Shown one piece after another: positions 57,388 through 64,000 of a DNA stretch of 64,000 nt. Under the pieces are notes generated by a model that was not told the DNA's origin, searched no databases, and saw only the letters and a list, made by a program, of their open reading frames with translations. Within the stretch, counting starts at the first letter, position 1. The number at the start of each line of letters is the position of its first letter. The DNA is from Hoeflea sp. YIM 152468. GTDB taxonomy: Bacteria; Pseudomonadota; Alphaproteobacteria; Rhizobiales; Rhizobiaceae. The translations under genes were made by a program, and so were the position numbers. The stretch covers positions 1-64,000 of the forward strand of contig NZ_JARGET010000013.1 of assembly GCF_029210485.1 (NCBI RefSeq), read 5' to 3'.

Positions 57388-58012
57388 TCAGCAACTGCCC
57401 GGCATAATAGAGCAGCCAAACCGCTGGCCCCGAAATCCGCCGCAGCGGGCTGGTGCCTGCCATGAGGAACTTTTCAGAGCCTAAGATCGCGTCAGACGCC
57501 ATGAACAGGGCGACGCCGGACAGCACCATCCCGCCCAGCGTGACACCGCCCAGCCCCATGCCGGCGATTGCCAGCACATAGGCAGCCACCGGCAGCGCAA
57601 GCGGGCCGGCCCTGCGCACCATCAGGCTGCCCATTGCGATGGCAAACACCACCACCGCCATGAGGCCCGGCAGCGCTGCGGCGGTCATGCCTGGCCCGGA
57701 TGAAAAGAACAACACCGCGTAGGCGATGTGGGCCGCGAGAAAACTGCCCAGCCCGCCCAGAAATGCGCCATCCCCCTCATGGGCCAGGAAAGCATCACCA
57801 AGCGCCGACAAAGCCAGGGCCAGCACCAGCAGCATCGGACCGCCTGCCTGCAGCGCCAGACCTGCCAGCGCGCCCACAGCCACCGTCTTGGCAATTGTCC
57901 GGATCAAGGACGTCGACCGGTTGAGCAGCAACAGATAAATTCCGAAGCCCAGCACCGAAATTGCCGAAAGCGCGGCTGCTGCCGGATCAAGAGTATCGAG
58001 GAACCCGGTCAT
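57365..58012 (-). CDS. Lysoplasmalogenase-like membrane protein (YhhN/TMEM86)
   Basis: A 215-residue polytopic protein with seven or eight hydrophobic segments. LALSALGDAFLAHEGDGAFLGGLGSFLAAHIAY and ASDAILGSEKFL carry the conserved Asp residues of the YhhN/TMEM86 family; vertebrate TMEM86B cleaves lysoplasmalogen. The bacterial substrate is unproven. Its ATG overlaps the EamA stop in ATGA, so both are read from one message. Confidence 0.85.
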   Translation of the reverse strand: MTGFLDTLDPAAAALSAISVLGFGIYLLLLNRSTSLIRTIAKTVAVGALAGLALQAGGPMLLVLALALSALGDAFLAHEGDGAFLGGLGSFLAAHIAYAVLFFSSGPGMTAAALPGLMAVVVFAIAMGSLMVRRAGPLALPVAAYVLAIAGMGLGGVTLGGMVLSGVALFMASDAILGSEKFLMAGTSPLRRISGPAVWLLYYAGQLLITLGLLA

Positions 58013-58875
58013 ACTGATTTTCTCCGCTTGAGCAGATCCTTGGCCGCCAGAAAGGCCCCGCCGGTGATCAGCAAACAGGCCATGGCAATGCCGATGCTGG
58101 CCTTGCCATGACCGAACAGGATCAGGATCAGCGTCGACAGCAGCGGCGCGGCATAACTCGCCACCCCCAACACCTGAATATTGCCTTTCTTGACGCCCAA
58201 ATCCCAGGCGTAAAACGCCAGACCGACTGGTCCAAGACCAAGGCCAATGACCGCCAGCCATTGAACCGTCGTTTCGGGCCACACCGTGGTTTCCAGAAAG
58301 GCATGGCAAAGCGCCGACAATAGCGCCGAGATCACACAAAACCCGGCAATCACATCGGTCGATGTCGCACCGAAGCGCCGCGAAATCAGCGAATAGCCCG
58401 ACCAGGTCAAGGCGCACAGGCCGGCAGCGCCGTAGCCGAGCAGATTGCCGCCGCCAAATCCGCCTTCTGCCCCGCGCATCAGAATCAGGGCTGTCCCTGC
58501 CAGTCCCATCAAGGCCCCGGTCACGTGATGCCAGCCCAGCCGCTCTCCCGGCAGCAGCGCCGATCCGACGACGATGAGCAGCGGCCAAAGATAGGCGATC
58601 AGTCCGGCTTCCACGGCAGGCGCATTCCTCAGCGCCGTGAAGTAGAGAAAATGATAGCCGAACAGGCCAAACAGCCCCAGAGCCCAGACTTTGGCCGGTT
58701 GCCGGAAGGCGTGAAAACGGGTCGGGTCGCGCAGCATCGCCGTCAGACCGATCAGGGCGCCGATCATGAAACAGATTGCCGAGAGCTGAAACGGCGGCAT
58801 GGTGCCGGACGCCGCTGTCAGCAACGCCAGCGCCGACCACATGACAACGGCGGAAAAGCCGATCAGCGTTGGCAT
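58009..58875 (-). CDS. EamA (DMT) family transporter, YddG-like
   Basis: A 288-residue drug/metabolite transporter with ten hydrophobic segments arranged as two EamA repeats (about 1-130 and 145-285). The sequence pattern MPTLIGFSAVVMWSALALL and FLYFTALRNAPAVEAGLIAYLWP resembles the YddG branch that exports aromatic amino acids; the substrate is not certain. ATG 58875 is preferred to a TTG at 58884. First gene of a two-gene unit with the lysoplasmalogenase-like gene. Confidence 0.87.
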   Translation of the reverse strand: MPTLIGFSAVVMWSALALLTAASGTMPPFQLSAICFMIGALIGLTAMLRDPTRFHAFRQPAKVWALGLFGLFGYHFLYFTALRNAPAVEAGLIAYLWPLLIVVGSALLPGERLGWHHVTGALMGLAGTALILMRGAEGGFGGGNLLGYGAAGLCALTWSGYSLISRRFGATSTDVIAGFCVISALLSALCHAFLETTVWPETTVQWLAVIGLGLGPVGLAFYAWDLGVKKGNIQVLGVASYAAPLLSTLILILFGHGKASIGIAMACLLITGGAFLAAKDLLKRRKSV

Positions 58876-58961
58876 GTTTCCCAAGTCTCGCCCCCAATTT
58901 TCCGCCCGTCACGATCGGCAGGACCATCCAATCCGATCCGATCCCTCAACGGAGTCAGGGT

Positions 58962-59747
58962 TTAGCCGTCAAACCGGGTTGCAGCAATGATAACCTGACC
59001 GATCTTCGTCGGCACCTTGGCATAGACCGGTGCATAGAATCCGCCGCGCTCATGGTGGGCGAACCAGATTTCCATGGTCCTGAGTTCTCGCAGATACTCG
59101 ATTCCGGAAGAGCCCTTGCGGTAGCCCGCTTTCGGATCGAAACGGACCGCACAGACAATCGCATCCCCGACAAAGCCCCTGTTCCGATAAGGCCTTACGC
59201 CTTTTTGTGTCAGATGCAGGGTGACACGGGATTGCCCGTCGAAAATCGGCAGGCTGCGCGGGCACACCTTGGAGCCTGCAGGCAACACCAGGGCGGACAA
59301 CGGATCCAGCACCGCCCGCATGTCGTCCGCCGACAACGGCACCCAGTCCTCCGACGTCTCGCGGCGTTTCGGCAGATTGATCACGGATTTCACATTGCCG
59401 CCGTGAAAGATGATCTCGGTCCGGTAGGTTTTTGTGCCGCTCGCATAATTGACCAGGAATTTCGACGCCAGCATTCGCTCTTCCGTCATTGTCCCCGAGA
59501 CGCTGGTTGTTCCGCGGATCTTCGACACGATATCGGAAAGTACTGTGGTACGAACGTCCCCCGATATCGTGTAGGACTTGCCGTCGATCACGGTGCGAAA
59601 CCTTGCAGAAGCAACAGGCAGACCCAGCAGCGACACGGAATAGGTGGACTTGATCTGCACCGGCTCGGCCCGCGCCGATGCAACTGCTCCAGGCGCCAGC
59701 ATCGCCGCCATCATCAAGACCACACGAACGGAAACATGACGGCGCAT
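58962..59747 (-). CDS. DUF3108 domain-containing exported protein
   Basis: A 261-residue protein with a signal peptide (MRRHVSVRVVLMMAAMLAPG, cut near SARAEP) and a beta-rich DUF3108 domain, with STYSVSLLGLPVASARFRTVIDG and DPLSALVLP segments that mark the family. Function unknown; a periplasmic or outer-membrane role is likely. GAGGGAT precedes the ATG at 59747. Divergent from rpmB across 277 bp. Confidence 0.87.
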   Translation of the reverse strand: MRRHVSVRVVLMMAAMLAPGAVASARAEPVQIKSTYSVSLLGLPVASARFRTVIDGKSYTISGDVRTTVLSDIVSKIRGTTSVSGTMTEERMLASKFLVNYASGTKTYRTEIIFHGGNVKSVINLPKRRETSEDWVPLSADDMRAVLDPLSALVLPAGSKVCPRSLPIFDGQSRVTLHLTQKGVRPYRNRGFVGDAIVCAVRFDPKAGYRKGSSGIEYLRELRTMEIWFAHHERGGFYAPVYAKVPTKIGQVIIAATRFDG

Positions 59748-59905
59748 TCTATCCCTCTGACAATCCCGTCCGCTGGGCATCTGCCCACGGCCCTGTCGCA
59801 CACGAAGCTCAGGAGACAATGCGACAATTCGATGCCCACAGCGATAAAAATCGGCTATGATCGGCCTCGAAGACCACATAAGCGCGTTTCAATGCCTGAC
59901 TCGGC

Positions 59906-59934
59906 TTGACGCGGCTGGCTGGTCTGATTATAGA
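59906..59934 (+). promoter_or_regulatory. Near-consensus promoter of rpmB
   Basis: TTGACG (59906-59911), 17 bp, TATAGA (59929-59934), preceded by C to give CTTGAC: one of the best sigma-70 promoters in the window, as expected for a ribosomal protein gene. The leader would be about 85 nt. Confidence 0.8.
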
Positions 59935-59967
59935 CACGCGACTTCCGATAAAGGCCTCCGGTCCTTT

Positions 59968-59994
59968 GGGTGAGCCTTCTATATGGCTCGGCCC
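59968..59994 (+). promoter_or_regulatory. Hairpin in the rpmB leader
   Basis: GAGCC (59972-59976) pairs with GGCTC (59985-59989) around TTCTATAT; a T-G wobble and GGG/CCC extend it to 59968-59994 with one bulged G. It lies about 30 nt before the rpmB ATG, a good place for feedback by the protein, but no such leader is known to me for L28. Confidence 0.4.
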
Positions 59995-60024
59995 GTCCGC
60001 TGGCGAAGAGATAATAGGTGCAAA

Positions 60025-60321
60025 ATGTCACGCAGCTGTGAATTGACCGGTAGGGCTGTACAGTCCGGAAACAATGTCAGCCATGCCAACAACCGGACCC
60101 GTCGCCGGTTTCTGCCGAACCTGTGCAATGTAACGCTGATTTCCGATGCTCTCGGCCAGCGGTACCGTCTGCGCATTACAGCCTACGCTCTGCGCACGGT
60201 TGAACATCGCGGCGGCCTCGACGCATTCCTGGTCAAGGCCAAGGACGCTGACCTGTCGATGCGCGCGCGTCTGCTCAAGCGGCAGATTGCAAAGAAGATC
60301 GAAGAACAAGCTGTAGCCTGA
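60025..60321 (+). CDS. rpmB: 50S ribosomal protein L28
   Basis: A 98-residue ribosomal protein. [33 protein letters not shown] is the L28 N-terminus; the C-terminal [15 protein letters not shown] matches the longer alphaproteobacterial form. The zinc-binding CxxC is not present (C-minus type). AGGTG precedes the ATG at 60025. Monocistronic with its own promoter and terminator. Confidence 0.98.
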   Translation: MSRSCELTGRAVQSGNNVSHANNRTRRRFLPNLCNVTLISDALGQRYRLRITAYALRTVEHRGGLDAFLVKAKDADLSMRARLLKRQIAKKIEEQAVA

Positions 60322-60348
60322 ATTAGGCCGACGCTCCTTAGTTATGAT

Positions 60349-60378
60349 GGCGGGCCTTGGCGCCCGCCTTCGTCTTTT
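60349..60378 (+). terminator. Rho-independent terminator of rpmB
   Basis: A 7-bp stem GGCGGGC/GCCCGCC (60349-60355, 60362-60368) with a 6-base loop, followed by TTCGTCTTTT, 27 bp after the rpmB stop. Confidence 0.8.
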
Positions 60379-60409
60379 GCTGCTGGTGGCATCAACCCAG
60401 GATAAAAAA

Positions 60410-61036
60410 ATGCGAGTGCTCCCCTCCGTATTGCCGTTCATGGCTGTTATGGCCGCTGTCGTTGTGGCGTCAAACTACCTGGTCCAGTTCCCGGTGGTGT
60501 ATGTCCTCGGCTCGCTCAATCTGGCTGATCTGCTGACCTGGGGTGCGTTCACCTATCCGGTGGCGTTTCTGGTCACCGATCTCGCCAACCGACGTTTCGG
60601 TGCCGGCACTGCCCGTCAGGTGGTGTTTTGCGGCTTCGTGGTGGCCGTGATCCTGTCGATCTGGCTTGCCACACCACGTATCGCGGTGGCCTCCGGCTCG
60701 GCGTTTCTGGTAGCGCAGCTTCTCGATGTCTCGGTATTCGACCGTCTGCGCGACCGGGTCTGGTGGTTGCCGCCGCTGGTCTCCACGCTGATTGGCTCCA
60801 GCCTGGACACCATGATTTTTTTCGGCCTTGCATTTTCCGATGCCGCCGGTGTCATCGGCCCCGGAGATGCCTTTGCCAGCGAGTGGGCGCCCTTGTTCGG
60901 TCTGTTTGCCACCGAAGCACCGCGTTGGCTCTCCTGGGCGCTGGGCGACCTCGCGGTCAAGATGATCGTCGGGTTGTCGATGTTGCTGCCCTACGGCGTG
61001 CTGTTGCCGGTTCTCGCCCCCCGCCACCGCGCCTGA
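60410..61036 (+). CDS. VUT family queuosine precursor transporter
   Basis: A 208-residue membrane protein with six hydrophobic segments and the family core NLADLLTWGAFTYPVAFLVTDLANRRFG. VUT/YhhQ-type proteins take up queuosine precursors such as preQ0 or preQ1. GluQRS at 31.2 kb uses queuosine in tRNA(Asp), which agrees with a queuosine economy. ATG 60410 has AGGATAAAA just before it; upstream frame codons overlap the rpmB terminator. Confidence 0.88.
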   Translation: MRVLPSVLPFMAVMAAVVVASNYLVQFPVVYVLGSLNLADLLTWGAFTYPVAFLVTDLANRRFGAGTARQVVFCGFVVAVILSIWLATPRIAVASGSAFLVAQLLDVSVFDRLRDRVWWLPPLVSTLIGSSLDTMIFFGLAFSDAAGVIGPGDAFASEWAPLFGLFATEAPRWLSWALGDLAVKMIVGLSMLLPYGVLLPVLAPRHRA

Positions 61037-61057
61037 GCTTTCAAGACGTGGTGCGGC

Positions 61058-62065
61058 TTACTCACCATCGCCGATATATCGGAATTCCAGAATAAGGTTG
61101 CGCTGCAGGATCGAGTGATTGTCGTCCGACACCAGGGTCACAAACACCTGGCCGGCGGCATCCGTGCTCACATCCAGACCTTCCATATTGTCGATCTGAT
61201 TCCCGAAACCGGCTTCCAGCAAAATCGGCCCATCCACCAGATTTCCCGGCCCCAGCCGGCTGCCATCGATCTTGCGGATCCGCATGCCGATACCTTCGGC
61301 GATCGAAAACCGGCGTTCGAGCAGCAACAGGTCGCCATTGGGCAGAAAGTCACCGTCTGTGATGTCGTAGGGCGCATGCCGCTTGACAAAGAAGACACCC
61401 TTGGATGGCCCGGTGAGCACAGCGGCATAGATATCGCCGTTGGCATTGAGGCTCCTCTCGGAGACGACAACCACATCTCCCGCCAGCGGCGAGGTCCCGG
61501 GCGCAACCATGATCGCCTCCAGGCCACGGTTGTTGCGCAGTTCCTCAAGCGGAATCAACACAGGCAGCGAGCCGGTGGGCGTGGAGCTGCCCGGCGCCGC
61601 GGCGGGATAGATGTCGACCCGGCTGCGCCGCTCGAAGCTGACCAGCACCTCATCGCCGCGCAGAGCCAGACCTTCGGCGTCAAACTTCCATTTCAACTCC
61701 GAGCCGCTGCCCTCGGCATCAAGAATCGGCGAGACGGTAAAGTCGCTGACGCCGGTCAGGATTCCACCGTCATCGCGTTGCAGACGGCCGGCATACCAGT
61801 AACCGGTATCCATGACGCCAAGAAAGCCTGACCGGTCGTTGGCAAGCCTGATGGCTGACATGGCGCCAAGCCTGGAGCTCGAGGAACTCAGCTCGAGCCC
61901 GCCGGTAAACTCGAACGCGCCAAAGCGTGTCTGGTCAGATCCAACCTTGAAATTGGAAATCAGCCGAGATCTGATGTCGATGGGATCCGTGTCGGCATAG
62001 ACCGAAGGAACGCTCGATGCGGCAAGCACGGCAAAAGCACACGCAGTCAGCGAAAGCCGCGCCAT
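61058..62065 (-). CDS. Esterase-like activity of phytase family protein
   Basis: A 335-residue exported protein: a signal peptide (MARLSLTACAFAVLAASS, cut near VYADTD) and a beta-propeller-like domain containing EFTGGLELSSSSSRLGAMSAI, FDAEGLALRGDEVLVSFERRSR and LLLERRFSIAEGIGMRIRKID. The name comes from the family; the true reaction is unknown. A GTG at 62083 overlaps the cobT stop (GTGA) and would couple translation; ATG 62065 is used here. Downstream gene of cobT on the minus strand. Confidence 0.85.
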   Translation of the reverse strand: MARLSLTACAFAVLAASSVPSVYADTDPIDIRSRLISNFKVGSDQTRFGAFEFTGGLELSSSSSRLGAMSAIRLANDRSGFLGVMDTGYWYAGRLQRDDGGILTGVSDFTVSPILDAEGSGSELKWKFDAEGLALRGDEVLVSFERRSRVDIYPAAAPGSSTPTGSLPVLIPLEELRNNRGLEAIMVAPGTSPLAGDVVVVSERSLNANGDIYAAVLTGPSKGVFFVKRHAPYDITDGDFLPNGDLLLLERRFSIAEGIGMRIRKIDGSRLGPGNLVDGPILLEAGFGNQIDNMEGLDVSTDAAGQVFVTLVSDDNHSILQRNLILEFRYIGDGE

Positions 62066-62079
62066 GCGCCCCGATCTGC

Positions 62080-63978
62080 TCACGCCCGCTTGCGTCCGCG
62101 GCGGGATTGCGGCTCGCTGCTTTCATCGGCAAACAGGCCGGCCAATTGCTCGGTCATGGCACCGGCCAGCTCTTCCGCATCGACGATCGTCACCGCGCGG
62201 CGATAATAACGGGTGACATCATGGCCAATACCGATTGCCAGCAGTTCCACGGGCGACCGGGTTTCGATTTCCTCAATCACCGCGCGCAGATGCCGCTCAA
62301 GATAATTGCCCGGATTGACCGACAGGGTGGAATCGTCCACCGGCGCGCCATCGGAAATCATCATCAGGATGCGGCGCTGCTCAGGCCGCCTCAAAAGCCG
62401 CGAATGGGCCCAGATCAGCGCTTCTCCGTCGATGTTTTCCTTGAGCAGGCCTTCGCGCATCATCAGGCCGAGATTGCGCCTGGCACGGCGCCACGGCGCG
62501 TCGGCTGACTTGTAGATGATATGGCGCAGGTCATTGAGCCGGCCCGGCGTTGCCGGCTTGCCGCCGGTCAGCCATTTTTCACGGCTCTGGCCGCCCTTCC
62601 ATGCCTTGGTGGTGAAGCCCAGCAGTTCGACCTTGACCCCGCAACGCTCCAGCGTGCGCGCCAGAATGTCGGCGCAGGTTGCCGCCACCGTGATCGGCCG
62701 GCCACGCATTGAGCCGGAATTGTCGATCAGCAGCGTCACCACGGTATCGCGGAAACTGGTGTCGCGCTCCATCTTGAACGACAGCGGCTGCATCGGATCA
62801 ATGATCATCCGCGTCAGCCGTGCGCTATCGAGATAGCCCTCCTCGAGATCGAAGTCCCAGGCCCGGCTCTGCTGTGCCATCAGCCGCCGTTGCAGCCGGT
62901 TGGCCAGTCGCCCGACCACGCCCTGCAAATGCGCCAGTTGCTTGTCGAGAAACGCACGCAGCCGATCGAGTTCGGCTTCATCGCACAGTTCTTCCGCGGC
63001 GATTTCCTCATCGAACTCGGTGGTGAAAACCTTGTAATCGATCTTCTCGTTGAGATCGCCGAACGGATCGCTGGACTTGCGTGTCTCCCCTGGCGTGTCG
63101 GCGTCGTCATCGCTGTCGTCGATGGTGTCGTCATCACCGGCTTCCGCGCCGTCCATCTCACCGGCGTCCATCTGCTCGTCGGAGGTTTCGCTTTCCTCGG
63201 CCGGTGCGGCATCGGAGCCAGCCTCTTCCTGGGAGGTCTGCTCGTTGTCTTCCTGGCTTTGCGGCTGGTCGTCGTCGGAAACCTCGTCCTGATCGTCCTG
63301 ATCGTCGTCGTCACCGTAATCTTCAGCCATCTCCATGGCCGAGAGCATTTCGCGCACGACGCGGGCAAAGGCCTGCTGGTCCTCAACCGACCCCGCCAAC
63401 GTATCAAGAACGCCGCCGGCCTTGCTGTCGATGAAATCGCGCCACAGCTCGACCACCTGCCCCGCCGATTGCGGCGGCTTGCGGCCGGTGAGCTTCTCCC
63501 GCACCATCAGCGCCACGGCTTCTTCCAGCGGCGCATCCTCGCGGCTGACGATTCCCTGATAATTGGCCTTGTGATACTTGTCTTCGAGCATCGAGCTGAG
63601 GTTGTCGCCGACGCCTGTCATCCGCAATGCGCCGATAGCCTCGACCCGCGCCTGCTCGACCGCATCATAGACCGCACGTGCATCAACGCCCTCAGGCGCC
63701 ATGCGGAAATGAACCGCATCGTCGTGGCAGGCTTTGCGCAGCGCCATCGAATCTCCAAGCCCGCGCGTGATGGCAAAATCGTTGCGCGTCGGGCGTTTCG
63801 GCAGGTCCGGCAAACGCGCCCGGTCACCGGAAATTCCCGGCCGGTCATTTCCGAAAACCACGTCCAGTTCGTGGTCACCGGCAATGGCCCGAATGCAACC
63901 GGTCAGCGCCCGCCGGAATGGCTCGGCGTCGACGATTCCGCTAGCTTTGGGTCGGGTGTTGTCGCCGCGTCCTGCCAT
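62080..63978 (-). CDS. cobT: Aerobic cobaltochelatase subunit CobT
   Basis: A complete 632-residue CobT, which with CobS (AAA+) and CobN inserts cobalt into hydrogenobyrinic acid a,c-diamide in the aerobic cobalamin route; Pseudomonas denitrificans CobT is about 630 residues. An N-terminal helical domain (to about 215) is followed by a very acidic linker of Asp/Glu/Gln (about 215-320), then a C-terminal von Willebrand A domain with the MIDAS motif DNSGSMRG and [10 protein letters not shown]. Its start lies 23 bp from the window edge; cobS would be expected just beyond. Ends in the basic SRRGRKRA. Confidence 0.97.
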   Translation of the reverse strand: MAGRGDNTRPKASGIVDAEPFRRALTGCIRAIAGDHELDVVFGNDRPGISGDRARLPDLPKRPTRNDFAITRGLGDSMALRKACHDDAVHFRMAPEGVDARAVYDAVEQARVEAIGALRMTGVGDNLSSMLEDKYHKANYQGIVSREDAPLEEAVALMVREKLTGRKPPQSAGQVVELWRDFIDSKAGGVLDTLAGSVEDQQAFARVVREMLSAMEMAEDYGDDDDQDDQDEVSDDDQPQSQEDNEQTSQEEAGSDAAPAEESETSDEQMDAGEMDGAEAGDDDTIDDSDDDADTPGETRKSSDPFGDLNEKIDYKVFTTEFDEEIAAEELCDEAELDRLRAFLDKQLAHLQGVVGRLANRLQRRLMAQQSRAWDFDLEEGYLDSARLTRMIIDPMQPLSFKMERDTSFRDTVVTLLIDNSGSMRGRPITVAATCADILARTLERCGVKVELLGFTTKAWKGGQSREKWLTGGKPATPGRLNDLRHIIYKSADAPWRRARRNLGLMMREGLLKENIDGEALIWAHSRLLRRPEQRRILMMISDGAPVDDSTLSVNPGNYLERHLRAVIEEIETRSPVELLAIGIGHDVTRYYRRAVTIVDAEELAGAMTEQLAGLFADESSEPQSRRGRKRA

Positions 63979-64000
63979 GGCTTTATCCGTCAGGCAGTTG

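Overview
The window is a stretch of ordinary, conserved chromosome from an alphaproteobacterium of the order Rhizobiales (Rhizobiaceae/Hoeflea-like). The gene order clpB - DUF4167 - prmC/prfA/ptsP - lysC - ubiG - DUF1178/nitrilase/grxC/comF - flp - mutT/GNAT/argJ/PPIase - secA is the one I know from Rhizobium and Sinorhizobium. A CpdR-type response regulator, CtrA-like TTAA-N7-TTAAC sites, alphaproteobacterial -10/-35 elements, TIGR02302, DUF2125 and aerobic CobT support the same placement. Coding density and base composition look even. I see no prophage, insertion sequence, integrase, CRISPR array or rRNA. One tRNA gene, tRNA-Leu(CAA), is present.

Layout. 0.3-5 kb: an M23 cell-wall peptidase converges on the ClpB disaggregase. 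5-12 kb: DUF4167 protein, then a minus-strand set ptsP-prfA-prmC (nitrogen PTS, release factor 1 and its glutamine methylase), then aspartate kinase. 12-16.3 kb: ubiG (plus); comF-grxC-nitrilase-DUF1178 (minus); a BioC/NDUFAF5-like methyltransferase (plus). 16.3-20.3 kb: an orphan Flp pilin with a small membrane protein and an upstream CtrA-like site, then a PPIase-argJ-GNAT-mutT operon. 20.4-26.3 kb: secA, then a lipid-flippase-like protein with a CelD/FemAB-like acyltransferase. 26.3-33 kb: acyl-CoA synthetase, tRNA-Leu, exoD-like, dsbB-like, HNH nuclease, alkA-like glycosylase, gluQRS, YihY/BrkB.

33-39.5 kb: SDR, HIG1 protein, PduO-type adenosyltransferase, rhomboid protease, etfB-etfA, a 3-hydroxyacyl-CoA dehydrogenase, DUF4442 and a small DUF2892 protein behind a promoter with a palindrome over its -35. 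39.5-46 kb: tlpA-like thioredoxin (minus), argH-lptM-lysA-TIGR02302 (plus). 46-50.5 kb: cpdR, hpt, an unrecognised membrane protein divergent from ftsE-ftsX with a consensus CtrA site between them, and YdcF. 50.5-56 kb: plsC-like acyltransferase, gamma-glutamylcyclotransferase, DUF2125, and a methyltransferase-hisC-tyrC operon. 56-64 kb: gloB, DUF985 cupin, lysoplasmalogenase-like and EamA proteins, DUF3108, rpmB with a near-consensus promoter, a VUT transporter, an esterase-like phytase-family protein and cobT.

Most genes are housekeeping: protein quality control, translation termination, arginine, lysine and aromatic/histidine synthesis, secretion, division and cobalamin. I did not find a convincing undescribed multi-gene system. 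The most useful leads are regulatory: two CtrA-type sites in a window that also carries cpdR, a palindrome overlapping the DUF2892 promoter, and a perfect 14-bp palindrome before lptM. All calls come from reading the sequence; no database search was run.
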